A program made the position numbers and the translations under genes. From assembly GCA_903927345.1 (NCBI GenBank), contig CAIYMO010000001.1, positions 1 to 48,635 of the forward strand: a stretch of DNA of 48,635 nucleotides. The letters run 5' to 3'. Under the pieces are notes generated by a model, which worked only from the letters and a program-made list of their open reading frames with translations, was not told where the DNA came from and ran no database searches. Positions 33,197 to 41,678 of the stretch are shown here, piece after piece; position 1 is the stretch's first letter, and the number at the start of each line of letters is the position of its first letter. The stretch comes from an uncultured Armatimonadota bacterium. Its GTDB lineage: Bacteria > Armatimonadota > Fimbriimonadia > Fimbriimonadales > Fimbriimonadaceae.

Positions 33197-34686
33197 TATC
33201 GCCGTCTCCGGCTAGATCCGCCGAGAATTCCGCCCATGATGCTTCCGAGCACGCCACGAACGATTTGACGGCCCAATTGACTACCTGCCGCACGCAAGGT
33301 TGACTTCACGACCGACTCAAGGACGGAGTCTGTTCTTCTGGCAGGAGCTTCTCTCAGTTCAGGAATCTGCTGCTCAGCCTCAAGTTCAGTTTCTTGGGCC
33401 CGTCGGGACAGCTCTTCGTAGGCACTATCTCGGTCAATGCTCTGCGAATAGCGGCCGTGAAGGAATGCTCCGGCGATTACTCGGTCGCGCTCTGCATCGT
33501 CGATTGCTCCCAGGTGGCTGAGTGGGGGCTTGATGAAGACGCGCTCGACCACGTTTGGCGTTCCGTCTGCGGCCAGGGTACTCACGAGTGCCTCGCCGAT
33601 TCCGAGTTCCGTGATGACTTCACCGGTGTCGAAGTCAGGGTTCTGGCGGAACGTTTCGGCGGCGGTGCGCACGGCCTTTTGATCACGAGGCGTGAACGCC
33701 CGAAGGGCGTGCTGGAATCGGTTACTGAGCTGGCTCAGGACCGAATCGGGAATGTCGAGAGGGTGCTGGGTGACGAAAAAGATTCCGACTCCCTTGGAAC
33801 GGATAAGACGTACGACTTGCTCGACTTTAGTGAGAAGCTCGGCCGGTGCATCTGTGAAGAGGAGGTGGGCTTCGTCGAAGAAAAACACAAGCTTCGGCTG
33901 GTCGAGATCGCCTGCTTCAGGCAGGTTTTCGAACAGCTCGCTGAGGAGCCAAAGCAGGAACGAAGCGTAGAGCTTCGGCGACAGCATGAGCTTGTCAGCG
34001 GCGAGGATGTTGATGACTCCACGACCATCAGGACCACGCTGGATGAGGTCGTTGACGTTGAGGGCCGGTTCGCCGAAGAAGATGTCGCCGCCCTGCTCTT
34101 CGAGCACCAACAACTCTCGCTGAATAGCGCCAACGGATGTGGTGGTTACGTTACCGTAGTCACCGCGAATAGCTTCGGTGTTATCCGCCATCCAACTGAG
34201 CATTGCCTTGAGATCCTTCAGGTCGAGGAGGAGTAACCCACGGTCATCGGCGAGCTTAAATGCGATGTTGAGAATGCCTTCTTGGGTGTCGTTGAGACCG
34301 AGCATTCGGCTGATGAGCAACGGACCCATCTCGCTGATCGTTGCGCGAATTGGAGTTCCCTTTTGACCGAAGACGTCCCAAAAGGCAACTGGGGAAGATT
34401 GATAGTTGAGTAGGGCTAACCCCAACTGCTCGGCGCGGGCTTCAATTTTTGCGTTGCCTCCGCCGACTTGCGATAGGCCCGCGAGGTCGCCTTTGACGTC
34501 GGCCATGAACACTGGAACGCCCAAGCTGGACAAGCCTTCTGCGATCGATTGGAGGGTGACGGTTTTCCCTGTACCGGTTGCACCGGCGATTAGTCCGTGC
34601 CGATTACAGAACTTTGGAAGGATGAAAGATTCTGCCTGCTTCTTATCCGAGGTCTTTCCAACGAGGATGCCGGGAATGTTCGCCAC
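33196..34686 (-). CDS. HerA-like ATPase, DUF853 (YjgR) family
   Basis: P-loop ATPase of the FtsK/HerA superfamily with unknown role. Walker A is HGLIAGATGTGKTVTLQSIAEGL (near residue 30), followed by VPVFMADVKGDLAGLSQVGG, and Walker B is LVFFFDEAHLLF. Later family segments are GVGIFFVTQHPLDIPDSVLSQLSNRFQHALRAFTPRD and TELGIGEALVSTL. The C-terminus ends in Gly/Arg-rich IMGGILGGSSRRRR, known from DUF853. Length 496 fits. The GTG start lies exactly 6 nt after TAAACT. DUF853 proteins are often annotated as a putative DNA helicase; I would not claim that activity. Confidence 0.9.
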   Translation of the reverse strand: MANIPGILVGKTSDKKQAESFILPKFCNRHGLIAGATGTGKTVTLQSIAEGLSSLGVPVFMADVKGDLAGLSQVGGGNAKIEARAEQLGLALLNYQSSPVAFWDVFGQKGTPIRATISEMGPLLISRMLGLNDTQEGILNIAFKLADDRGLLLLDLKDLKAMLSWMADNTEAIRGDYGNVTTTSVGAIQRELLVLEEQGGDIFFGEPALNVNDLIQRGPDGRGVINILAADKLMLSPKLYASFLLWLLSELFENLPEAGDLDQPKLVFFFDEAHLLFTDAPAELLTKVEQVVRLIRSKGVGIFFVTQHPLDIPDSVLSQLSNRFQHALRAFTPRDQKAVRTAAETFRQNPDFDTGEVITELGIGEALVSTLAADGTPNVVERVFIKPPLSHLGAIDDAERDRVIAGAFLHGRYSQSIDRDSAYEELSRRAQETELEAEQQIPELREAPARRTDSVLESVVKSTLRAAGSQLGRQIVRGVLGSIMGGILGGSSRRRR

Positions 34687-34698
34687 TACGGCAGTTTA
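34684..34698 (-). promoter_or_regulatory. TAAACT hexamer, leaderless start of the DUF853 gene
   Basis: TAAACT (34693-34698, minus), gccgta, GTG. Lies 18 bp downstream of tRNA-Pro(CGG) on the same strand. No Shine-Dalgarno. Confidence 0.6.
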
Positions 34699-34715
34699 CT
34701 GGATTAGTGGCTGTT

Positions 34716-34792
34716 TGGTCGGGATGGCGGGATTCGAACCCACGACCTCGTCGTCCCGAACGACGCGCTCTACCAAGCTGAGCCACATCCCG
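34716..34792 (-). tRNA. tRNA-Pro(CGG)
   Basis: 77 nt with CCA encoded. Acceptor CGGGATG/CATCCCG, discriminator A, anticodon stem CGTCG/CGACG with loop TTCGGGA (anticodon CGG), T arm GTGGG-TTCGAAT-CCCGC. It lies 7 bp downstream of tRNA-Thr on the same strand. Confidence 0.96.
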
Positions 34793-34799
34793 GAAAGGC

Positions 34800-34874
34800 T
34801 GGAGCCTCAGACGGGAATCGAACCCGTGACCTCTTCATTACCAATGAAGTGCTCTACCGCTGAGCTACTGAGGC
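34800..34874 (-). tRNA. tRNA-Thr(GGT)
   Basis: 75 nt with CCA encoded. Acceptor GCCTCAG/CTGAGGC, discriminator T, anticodon stem CTTCA/TGAAG with loop TTGGTAA (anticodon GGT), T arm ACGGG-TTCGATT-CCCGT. First gene of the two-tRNA unit. Confidence 0.96.
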
Positions 34875-34913
34875 GTGAGGTCAGAGAGTATACCCGTGAT
34901 ATCCGTTCTCATA

Positions 34914-34928
34914 TACAATAGCTAAATG
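34914..34928 (+). promoter_or_regulatory. TACAAT -10 element, leaderless start
   Basis: TACAAT (34914-34919), agctaa, ATG at 34926. The region between here and tRNA-Thr (divergent) is only about 50 bp. Confidence 0.65.
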
Positions 34929-35549
34929 TTGACTTCATTCATTGCAGGATTCATCCTGGGCCAAGACCCAAAGCCACCTACAAAACAGCTTTGGTTCATG
35001 TTCTTTTTGAAGGGTGATGGTCCTCGACCAGCAGATCCCAAAGAACTTACGAAGATGCAGGAAGGGCACATCAAGAATCTCCAAACGCAAGGTCAGGCGG
35101 GACATCTTCTCGCAGCAGGACCGTTGACTGACCCAACCCAACAGCGACGAGGCATCACTGTCGCTTTGGCCAGCGAGCGACCGGACGTTGACGCCTTGTT
35201 CACGACTGATCCCTTTGTGAAGAGCAAGATCATGTATGTGACGGCGGCCAGATGGGAGGCTGAGTTTGGTGGATTCCGCGCTGATTACGACAAGGAAAAC
35301 ATGGATGAGTATGAGTTGCTGATTACGACCCAAAACTTGCTGCGCCGGACGCGTACATCGCTAAGAAACTTTGCCGTAGGAGGCAGAACCACTTACTCAG
35401 TCTCAGAAAAGTATCCGTTCTCAGGCGAAGTCTGGATTTCTAGAAAGTCCGATCACGAGAAGCTCGTTGCCGCCATGGGCGACGTAGCGGCTCCTCGTGA
35501 AATCATTCCGTTATGGATGGCGAAAGGACTGCTTAAACCAGCGGGTTAA
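34926..35549 (+). CDS. Exported YCII-domain protein
   Basis: The first ~14 residues (MLTSFIAGFILGQD) form a short export signal. Residues ~22-110 match a YCII/YciI-related domain (WFMFFLKGDGPRPAD ... EGHIKNLQTQGQAGHLLAAGPLTD ... RGITVALASERPDVDALFTTDPFVKSKIMYVTAARWEAEFGGF), where the His in EGHI and the Asp of TTDPF are the family's typical polar residues. A further ~90 residues have no recognised domain. Role unknown. The 3' end overlaps the PhyH-like gene by 17 bp tail to tail. Confidence 0.7.
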   Translation: MLTSFIAGFILGQDPKPPTKQLWFMFFLKGDGPRPADPKELTKMQEGHIKNLQTQGQAGHLLAAGPLTDPTQQRRGITVALASERPDVDALFTTDPFVKSKIMYVTAARWEAEFGGFRADYDKENMDEYELLITTQNLLRRTRTSLRNFAVGGRTTYSVSEKYPFSGEVWISRKSDHEKLVAAMGDVAAPREIIPLWMAKGLLKPAG

Positions 35550-36348
35550 TCTCGCTTGCGGCTTTGTCTCCGGCAACGAGCCCTGGGAACCAGGTTGCCA
35601 AATCGTTCTCACGCTGGGGAGAGTCTGGTGCGCTGATCACAGCTCCTTCCTCGAAGTAGATGATGGTCATCACTTCGCGGGTGGTTGTGTTGGAGGCATT
35701 ACCCGGGGCGCCGTGGATGCACCAGCCGTTATGGAACGTTGCGTCACCCGCTTTCATGTCGCCCGCCGAGACGACTGGGAAGCCATTATCACGGATCTGA
35801 TTTTCGAGTTGGGCATCGCTATCGTCCGAGATATTGAGGGGTCCTAGATACCCGAGGGATTGGGAGCCGCTGGCGAAGTTCAGAGTCCCCATTTCTTGGG
35901 TTGCGTCTACGAGGGGCATCCACAGCGTGACGCATTTGACGCCGTCGAGAGGCCAATACTGCTGGTCCTGGTGCCAAGGAGTGGGGCCACCGAGTGGCTC
36001 TTTGTAGAGGGCTTGGTCGTGATAGATTCGCACTCGCTCGACTCCCATAAGTTTTGCGGCAACGCCGGCGAATCGCTTCGCTAATGTAAATTTGCGGACA
36101 TCTTCATCCATCAACCATAGGTTCATATGTTGTATGAAAGCCTTGCCATAGGTGTCCCTTTCCTCGATTGGCTTGTAGTTTTTGGCATGTTCAGTGGTCA
36201 GGTTCGTGATTGGTGTTCGGTAGGCGGCGACTTCGTCTTCGGAAGCGAGACCTCGAACGAGAGCCCACCCATTTTGTTGGTACTGCTGCACGAGAACGGG
36301 GTCAAGGTTGTACTCACCTGACAGGTCGGGAAGCGGATTAGAATTCAT
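35533..36348 (-). CDS. Phytanoyl-CoA dioxygenase (PhyH) family protein
   Basis: Fe(II)/2-oxoglutarate-dependent oxygenase of the PhyH family. The iron triad is visible: H126-x-D128 in GPTPWHQDQQYWPLDG and a distal H212 in NGWCIHGAPGN, with R224 in TTTREVMTIIY for 2-oxoglutarate. The length (271) is typical. I prefer the ATG at 36348; a GTG at 36354 in the same frame adds two residues. It is divergent from an AraC-family regulator, with a palindrome between them, which suggests that it is the regulator's target. In many bacteria such PhyH proteins act on unusual small molecules, so no substrate is proposed. Confidence 0.85.
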   Translation of the reverse strand: MNSNPLPDLSGEYNLDPVLVQQYQQNGWALVRGLASEDEVAAYRTPITNLTTEHAKNYKPIEERDTYGKAFIQHMNLWLMDEDVRKFTLAKRFAGVAAKLMGVERVRIYHDQALYKEPLGGPTPWHQDQQYWPLDGVKCVTLWMPLVDATQEMGTLNFASGSQSLGYLGPLNISDDSDAQLENQIRDNGFPVVSAGDMKAGDATFHNGWCIHGAPGNASNTTTREVMTIIYFEEGAVISAPDSPQRENDLATWFPGLVAGDKAASEINPLV

Positions 36349-36371
36349 CTTCACTAGTGTTTCGCACGGAT

Positions 36372-36386
36372 ATGGACTCAGTCCAT
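36372..36386. promoter_or_regulatory. Perfect palindrome between phyH-like and araC-like genes
   Basis: ATGGACT-C-AGTCCAT: 7-nt arms around one base, placed 3 bp upstream of TATAAT (36390-36395) of the regulator gene. It is well placed for a repressor or autoregulator operator covering both divergent promoters. Confidence 0.5.
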
Positions 36387-36389
36387 TGC

Positions 36390-36408
36390 TATAATGGTAT
36401 CAATCATG
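36390..36408 (+). promoter_or_regulatory. TATAAT -10 element of the araC-like gene
   Basis: Consensus TATAAT (36390-36395), 10 nt, ATG at 36406. An ATG at 36394 overlaps the hexamer and would lie upstream of the expected transcription start, so the later ATG is preferred. Confidence 0.6.
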
Positions 36409-37251
36409 TCTGAAATGGGAAGTTTGGAACGGCACCATCGTCTTGTGACCTCACCGGTTCAAACCCCAATCGGGTCGCTCTTGCTCGGGGGGCTTTGGCT
36501 ATTTGGGCACGGTGTGAATCAGACGGGCCGACTTCGAAGCTACGATGGAGCCGCACTTGTTCTGGTCACGCGCGGTCAAGGCGTGTATAAAGATGGATCT
36601 CGAAAGAAGCAAACCGTTTCGCAAGGCGATGCCATTCTTGTATTCCCTGGCACTCCTCACTGGTATGGACCCCAGAAGGGTCAGATCTGGGACGAGGTTT
36701 ACGTAGCGGTTGACGGCCCCATCTTCGATGCGTGGTTCCGAACTGGACTGCTCTCCCCGGAGAACCCGATTCGGCACCTGGGAGCGGCAATTGACGACAA
36801 GGCGTCTTGGTTGATTCTATGGACCGAACGATTCGTCGTGATGAAGGAGCAGAAGCAGCAGCTCCAGGCATTGGTTGCACTCATGGGCTTCATCTCGGAG
36901 ATTGCCCTTGGCGAGGGTCTCCGACCTTCGGAGCAAAACACTTGGCTCGGCCGAGCACAGGGACTGTTGTGCCAGGACTTGCGCGGCGAGGTTGACCTTG
37001 CTAAGGTTGCACAAGACATGGATATGAGTTATGAGGCATTCCGCAAACGCTTCCTTGCGTATGCGGGGGTTTCCCCGTTGCGCTACCGAAACAGTCGCAA
37101 AATCGAGGCTGCCAAGCAGCTCATTCGTTATTCCCCGCAGACATCAAACAAAGAGATTGCTGACGCTCTAGGCTTCAGCGACGAGTTCCATTTCAGCAAG
37201 AGATTCCGGCAGATCGCCGGCTTGACTCCGCAAGCGTTTAGACGGAGCTGA
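36406..37251 (+). CDS. AraC-family transcriptional regulator
   Basis: A ~170-residue cupin-like sensor part (VLVTRGQGVYKDGSRKKQTVSQGDAILVFPGTPHWYGPQ) is followed by a C-terminal double helix-turn-helix: VDLAKVAQDMDMSYEAFRKRFLAYAGVSPLRYRNSRKIEAAKQLI and TSNKEIADALGFSDEFHFSKRFRQIAGLTPQAFRR, the latter being the AraC signature. At 281 residues it has the usual size for sugar-sensing members. Neighbours are a divergent PhyH gene and, convergent on the other side, a glycosidase-like protein; it likely controls PhyH. The effector is unknown. Confidence 0.9.
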   Translation: MSEMGSLERHHRLVTSPVQTPIGSLLLGGLWLFGHGVNQTGRLRSYDGAALVLVTRGQGVYKDGSRKKQTVSQGDAILVFPGTPHWYGPQKGQIWDEVYVAVDGPIFDAWFRTGLLSPENPIRHLGAAIDDKASWLILWTERFVVMKEQKQQLQALVALMGFISEIALGEGLRPSEQNTWLGRAQGLLCQDLRGEVDLAKVAQDMDMSYEAFRKRFLAYAGVSPLRYRNSRKIEAAKQLIRYSPQTSNKEIADALGFSDEFHFSKRFRQIAGLTPQAFRRS

Positions 37252-38209
37252 CAAACTCCCTGAACACCTGCCAATAGTCTTCACCAACCGCGTCAAACAG
37301 CGAGACGCCGGCGCCACCTCGCTCTTTAACAATTTGTAGCCCTTGGGCGAATTCGGCTGGGCTTTTGAAGGCTGGCATGTACAGACCAGCACAAATGGGC
37401 ACAGTTGTCGCCGCGATGTTCTCGAGCATACACTTACTGATCCATTCGACCGGCTCATTGTAGAAGCTGTGGTAGATCATGGGGCAGAAGAGGTCGAGCG
37501 ACCACTTGTCCCAGTCCTGACGACAGATCTTGCGCGCCATTGACGGTGTGGGGAAGACCGCTGCGGTGATCTGCTTGTTGCAGTCGTGTACAGCCTGCGT
37601 GATTTGATCAACCAGAGTTGTTACCGACTGGTAGCGGAAGTGGAGCCAGTCCTGATGGTGGGCAGGATCGGTGATTTCTAAAGGGTCTCTTCCGATCTGC
37701 TGTTGGGCAATTTCGCGAACCCGTTCTGAGTAATCGAAGTCGAAGTCAGGCAACTCTTCACTTTGATCCAGTCCGTACTGCTCCCAAAGGCCGATGGGCA
37801 GAATCACATCGGGATAGCGGACGTAGTCGAGGTGAACCCCTTGGATTAGGGGATGTGCGGCAAGTTTCTTCGCACGTTGAGTAATGTGGTCACGAACTTC
37901 TGGCAGTACGGGCGAAAGCCACCGGTAATAGTGGACGTAGGGTGGGTCCGTTAGCGACGACTTGCCGGATCGGGACACCATGTACCAATCTGGGTGCGCA
38001 TCCCGAATCTCTGGCTCACGGCAGTTGGTCGTGATCATCCACGAGTGCAGCTCGAGCCCTTGCGCACGAATAATTTCAAACTCTCGGTCATCAATTCCGT
38101 CTGCGAGGAATATGCCGGTGATGCCGTTGGAACGCAGAGCGGAATACTTTGCGATGAGGGCTTCGTCGGTTGCCGAGCGATCGATACTTGTCCAGACCCA
38201 GAACTTCAT
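37238..38209 (-). CDS. Glycosyl hydrolase-like protein (GHL10/DUF187-like TIM barrel)
   Basis: A 323-residue (beta/alpha)8-barrel-like protein with segments typical of the glycosyl-hydrolase-like 10 group: FWVWTSIDRSATDEALIAKY at the start, HPDWYMVSRSGKSSLTDPPYVHYYRWLSPVLPEVRDHI, then GVHLDYVRYPDVILP with the conserved Asp, and WDKWSLDLFCPMIYHSFY. No signal peptide is seen, so it would be cytoplasmic. The start ATG lies 6 nt after CATAAT. Activity of this group is poorly known. Its 3' end overlaps the araC-like gene by 14 bp. Confidence 0.7.
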   Translation of the reverse strand: MKFWVWTSIDRSATDEALIAKYSALRSNGITGIFLADGIDDREFEIIRAQGLELHSWMITTNCREPEIRDAHPDWYMVSRSGKSSLTDPPYVHYYRWLSPVLPEVRDHITQRAKKLAAHPLIQGVHLDYVRYPDVILPIGLWEQYGLDQSEELPDFDFDYSERVREIAQQQIGRDPLEITDPAHHQDWLHFRYQSVTTLVDQITQAVHDCNKQITAAVFPTPSMARKICRQDWDKWSLDLFCPMIYHSFYNEPVEWISKCMLENIAATTVPICAGLYMPAFKSPAEFAQGLQIVKERGGAGVSLFDAVGEDYWQVFREFVSSV

Positions 38210-38221
38210 GGGCTGATTATG
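38207..38221 (-). promoter_or_regulatory. CATAAT -10 element, leaderless start
   Basis: CATAAT (38216-38221, minus), cagccc, ATG. No Shine-Dalgarno. The opposing ABC transporter gene starts 36 bp away. Confidence 0.6.
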
Positions 38222-38256
38222 AGCAATCGGAGGGTGACTAGGAGTAAAAGATTAGG

Positions 38257-40113
38257 GTGAGTTCCCCACAGACCAAGGCAGAGGCTAAAGCTGAGCAAAA
38301 AAAGATCGATAAGCTGACAATGAAGAGAGTCTTCGGTCTCTACAATCCGCACAAGGCCGAGACCGCGGTGATGCTGGTCACGGTTGCGATAGGCACCCTT
38401 CTTGGACTGGTTTCCCCCTTCTTCGTCAAGATCATTATCGACCAGGGGCTCCAGAAGAAGGATCTCGGCGTCATCACCACTTACTCAGTTCTCACGATCT
38501 TGGTTACGTTGCTCGCCGCGGGAGTGACCATGCTTTACGGCTATCAGAGCGTGGTTATCGGACAGAAGATCATGCGCCAGCTGCGTAACGACCTGTTTAC
38601 CCACTTGCAGGGAATGTCCCTCCGCTTCTTCACCTCGGCACGAACAGGCGACATTCAGACTCGCTTGATCTCCGACGTCGGTGGAGTTCAGAACGTCGTG
38701 TCGAACACCTTCGTCGACGCTTTGAGCAATATTGCGATCGTTGTTTCATCGCTGATTACGATGTTCTGGCTCGACTGGCGGCTTACACTGCTCGCCATCT
38801 CTCTCATTCCGGTGATCGGCTTCTTTGGAAAGATGGTCGGCGAGATGTCTCGCGACATTCGAAAGGGGGTTCAAGAGAAGACAAGCGACTTAAACTCGAT
38901 GATGCAGGAGAACTTGTCGGTCAGCGGTGCTCTCTTGGGGAAGACCATCGGACGAGCTGATGTTCTCGCTGACAAGTTTGACGCCGAAAACCAGCAGCTC
39001 GCAGGCTGGCAGGTGAAGGCTTCGGTTCTACAGTACGCCTTCTTTGGAATGTTCCGAATTATCACTCAGATCATTCCTGCCCTGATCTTCTGGCTTGCTG
39101 GATGGCTCTTGACCCGAGGTGATCAGAACATCTCCGTCGGTCTCCTTGTTGCGTTCTCTGGCCTTCAGACAAGAATGTTCTTCCCTCTCACTGGCCTCAT
39201 GAGCCTTCAGGCGGAGCTGATCGGTTCGTTTGCGCTGTTCGATCGCATCTTTGAATACTTGGACATGAAACACGATATCCAAGAGAAGACGGGTGCGACG
39301 GCGCTTCCCAAGGCTTCTATTGCCGGAAAGGTGACGTTCGAAGGGGTCGGATTCAAGTACGACCAAGAGAGTACGGATTGGACTCTGGAAGGCATCACTT
39401 TTGAGGCCGAGGCAGGGCAGTTGATCGCGCTCGTTGGACCGTCTGGCGCGGGAAAGACCACGGTGACCTACATGATCCCACGTTTGTACGATGTGGATGC
39501 CGGATCGGTGAAGATCGACGGTGTTGATGTACGAGATATCGCATTAGAAGACCTGAAGGCGGCTGTGGGAATGGTCACGCAGGAAACCTACCTGGTGCAC
39601 ACCACGGTCAAGGAAAACCTACGAATCGCGAAGCCAGATGCCACCGATCAGGAATTGATCGATGCGTGTAAATTGGCCGCGATTCACGATCATATCGACT
39701 CACTCGATCAGAAATACGACACAATCGTCGGCGAGCGGGGCTACAAGCTGAGCGGCGGCGAAAAGCAGCGATTGGCGATCGCACGGGCAATCCTGAAGAA
39801 TCCGCCTATTCTGATTCTTGACGAGGCTACCAGCGCGCTCGACACCACTTCCGAACGCCTAATCCAGAACTCGCTCAACACCCTTATGAAAGGTCGAACG
39901 ACGTTTGCGATTGCTCACCGCTTGAGCACGATTCTCAGCGCCGACCAGATTCTGGTGATCCAGGATGGACGGATCGTTGAAAGCGGAAAGCACGCTGAGC
40001 TCCTTGCGAAGAAGGGACTCTACGAAACCCTTTACACCGAGCAGTTCAACCACGAAAATGAGGGACGGATCGCCGAAGCGTCTGAAGCAGTTGCAACGTC
40101 AGATAGAGCATGA
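38257..40113 (+). CDS. ABC transporter, fused permease/ATPase (exporter type)
   Basis: Half-transporter that would dimerise in the inner membrane. Six helices lie in residues ~30-330 (e.g. AVMLVTVAIGTLLGLVSPFFVKIII, TYSVLTILVTLLAAGVTML, ALSNIAIVVSSLITMFWL, LTLLAISLIPVIGFF, IIPALIFWLAGWLL). The nucleotide-binding part has Walker A VGPSGAGKTT (near residue 395), Q-loop VTQETYLVH, signature LSGGEKQR (near 497), Walker B ILILDEATSALD and the H-loop AIAHRLS. Length 618 is normal. The substrate cannot be told; it resembles MsbA/lipid or multidrug exporters. The GTG start lies near TAAAAG at 6 nt. It overlaps the next gene by 4 bp. Confidence 0.92.
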   Translation: MSSPQTKAEAKAEQKKIDKLTMKRVFGLYNPHKAETAVMLVTVAIGTLLGLVSPFFVKIIIDQGLQKKDLGVITTYSVLTILVTLLAAGVTMLYGYQSVVIGQKIMRQLRNDLFTHLQGMSLRFFTSARTGDIQTRLISDVGGVQNVVSNTFVDALSNIAIVVSSLITMFWLDWRLTLLAISLIPVIGFFGKMVGEMSRDIRKGVQEKTSDLNSMMQENLSVSGALLGKTIGRADVLADKFDAENQQLAGWQVKASVLQYAFFGMFRIITQIIPALIFWLAGWLLTRGDQNISVGLLVAFSGLQTRMFFPLTGLMSLQAELIGSFALFDRIFEYLDMKHDIQEKTGATALPKASIAGKVTFEGVGFKYDQESTDWTLEGITFEAEAGQLIALVGPSGAGKTTVTYMIPRLYDVDAGSVKIDGVDVRDIALEDLKAAVGMVTQETYLVHTTVKENLRIAKPDATDQELIDACKLAAIHDHIDSLDQKYDTIVGERGYKLSGGEKQRLAIARAILKNPPILILDEATSALDTTSERLIQNSLNTLMKGRTTFAIAHRLSTILSADQILVIQDGRIVESGKHAELLAKKGLYETLYTEQFNHENEGRIAEASEAVATSDRA

Positions 40114-40598
40114 AACGCCTTCTTTTTGCTCCGCTTGCCCTCGCGGTAGTCCTGAGTACGGGGTTCGTAACGTCTGGGTTTGCCGGTGCTCAAGGTGAAG
40201 AGTATGCCCGCCTTTCATCAGAAGACCTCAAGAACACCCTGACCGGGATGGGCTATGAACTGAAGCAGATTGGGAAGGAACCTGGCAAAGAAAAGTGGGA
40301 GTTCTCGGTTAAGACGACGAGCTTCAACATTCCAATTGGCGCAGAGGTTTCCGGCAGCAAGCATTTCATTTGGCTGACGGTGAGCCTTGGGCAGATTTCG
40401 GATAAACATGATCCGAAGGAGCTCTTACGGCTAGGAGCAAAGGTTCAACCGACCCAGATTTATCTCTCGTCGAAGGATAACTTAATGATGGCTTTTGCGG
40501 TTGACAACCGATCCGTTAGTCCTGCCCTGTTGAAAGTTCGAATCGAGAAGCTCACCCAGGACGTTGAGAATGCTGCCTCCGTTTGGAATAAGGGTTAA
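40110..40598 (+). CDS. Exported small protein, YbjN-like fold possible
   Basis: A 162-residue protein with a signal peptide (MKRLLFAPLALAVVLSTGFVTSGFAGAQG). The mature part, EEYARLSSEDLKNTLTGMGYELKQIGK followed by beta strands (KWEFSVKT, IPIGAEVS, HFIWLTVSLG) and a helix with AFAVDNRSVSPALLKVRIEKLTQDVENAASVW, resembles the YbjN/chaperone-like fold where a helix precedes a small sheet. The family call is weak. It is translationally coupled to the ABC exporter (ATGA overlap). Its stop codon lies within the -10-like hexamer of hisC. Confidence 0.6.
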   Translation: MKRLLFAPLALAVVLSTGFVTSGFAGAQGEEYARLSSEDLKNTLTGMGYELKQIGKEPGKEKWEFSVKTTSFNIPIGAEVSGSKHFIWLTVSLGQISDKHDPKELLRLGAKVQPTQIYLSSKDNLMMAFAVDNRSVSPALLKVRIEKLTQDVENAASVWNKG

Positions 40599-40610
40599 AC
40601 TCGCCCGGTG
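40596..40610 (+). promoter_or_regulatory. TAAACT hexamer overlapping upstream stop; leaderless start of hisC
   Basis: TAAACT (40596-40601) starts with the stop codon TAA of the preceding gene (40596-40598). Then cgcccg and GTG at 40608. Same hexamer as upstream of 22086 and 34686. Confidence 0.6.
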
Positions 40611-41678
40611 ACTTACTCGAAGATCGTTGAGTCAATTCCTACGGTGGTGCCTTTTATCGCGCCCGAAGAACTTGAGGAGCGTCTTGGAAGTCCGTTTCTG
40701 CTGCGGTTGGGAGCAAACGAGAGTCCGTTTGGGAGTTCTAGCTTCGGCGTAAAAGGGGCAAAGGCTGCCCTAGATTCGCTTCAAAACTACGCCGACCCTC
40801 GGGCTCTGGAACTGAGGGGTGTGCTCGGCAAAAAACTCTCGGTTCCGATTGAATCCACTGTCCTTGCTGGCGGAATCGATGAGCTGCTTTCCTTGTTCTG
40901 CAGATTGTTCTTGAGTCCCGGCGATCACGTTGTTACAACACTCGGCAGCTACCCCACCTTTGACTTCGCGGCGATGGGAACCGGGGCAACCATCATAAAG
41001 GTTCCCTACAAGGATCTTCGACCTGATCTTGATTCATTGGCCGAGGCAGCGCAGAATGCAAAGGTTGTCTATCTCGCAAACCCAGATAACCCTTCCGGCT
41101 GGTACCACGAGGCAGAGGCGTTAAAGAAGTTTATCGAGGGAATACCGTCCTCTTGTGTACTACTCCTTGACGAAGCCTACATCGAATTCTTGACTACTCA
41201 GGTGCCGTTAGCTTTCGATTGTGAATCCCCGAATGTTATCCGGCTCCGAACGTTTAGCAAGATCTTTGGACTAGCCGGGCTAAGGCTGGGTTATGCCGTT
41301 GCGCATCCTGATCACATTGAGGCATTGGATAAGATTCGGCTCCACTTTGGAGTGAGTTCCGTGGCGCAGGCCGCGGGAATTCTAGCGGTGCAGCACTTCG
41401 GACATACGATTTTGGTGCGTGAACGCAATGCTAAAGCACGTGAACTCTTGTCGCAAATGGGCGTCCGCCGTGGGTTAGCGCCGCTCCCGAGCTGGACAAA
41501 TTTTGTGACGTTCGATTGTGGCTCGAAGGAAGTAGCAGAGAGTCAATTGGAGCAACTTTTGCAGGCGAGAGTCTTTATCCGCAAGCCCTCCCAGCCTCCG
41601 CTGGATCGCTGCATCCGGATTACGGTTGGCACCCCGGAAGAACTTGAGTTACTAGACCAACTATGGGATACCGAGTAG
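40608..41678 (+). CDS. hisC: Histidinol-phosphate aminotransferase-like
   Basis: Class I/II PLP aminotransferase transaminating imidazole-acetol phosphate in histidine synthesis. The N-terminal LLRLGANESPFGSS, NYADPRALELRGVL, AGGIDELLSLFCRLFLSPGDHVVTTLGSYPTF, LANPDNPSGWYHE, LLLDEAYIEFL and the PLP lysine in RTFSKIFGLAGLRLGYAVA (about K219) follow the HisC pattern, ending with FIRKPSQPPLDRCIRITVGTPEE. Length 356 is normal. It is not next to other his genes, and some HisC-like proteins act on tyrosine/phenylalanine. Its 3' end overlaps the GH99-like gene by 18 bp. Confidence 0.85.
   Translation: MTYSKIVESIPTVVPFIAPEELEERLGSPFLLRLGANESPFGSSSFGVKGAKAALDSLQNYADPRALELRGVLGKKLSVPIESTVLAGGIDELLSLFCRLFLSPGDHVVTTLGSYPTFDFAAMGTGATIIKVPYKDLRPDLDSLAEAAQNAKVVYLANPDNPSGWYHEAEALKKFIEGIPSSCVLLLDEAYIEFLTTQVPLAFDCESPNVIRLRTFSKIFGLAGLRLGYAVAHPDHIEALDKIRLHFGVSSVAQAAGILAVQHFGHTILVRERNAKARELLSQMGVRRGLAPLPSWTNFVTFDCGSKEVAESQLEQLLQARVFIRKPSQPPLDRCIRITVGTPEELELLDQLWDTE

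Noticed and set aside
33394-34236. 280-codon plus-strand open frame
   Set aside because: Antisense to the Walker B region of the DUF853 ATPase, which is an unmistakable family member.
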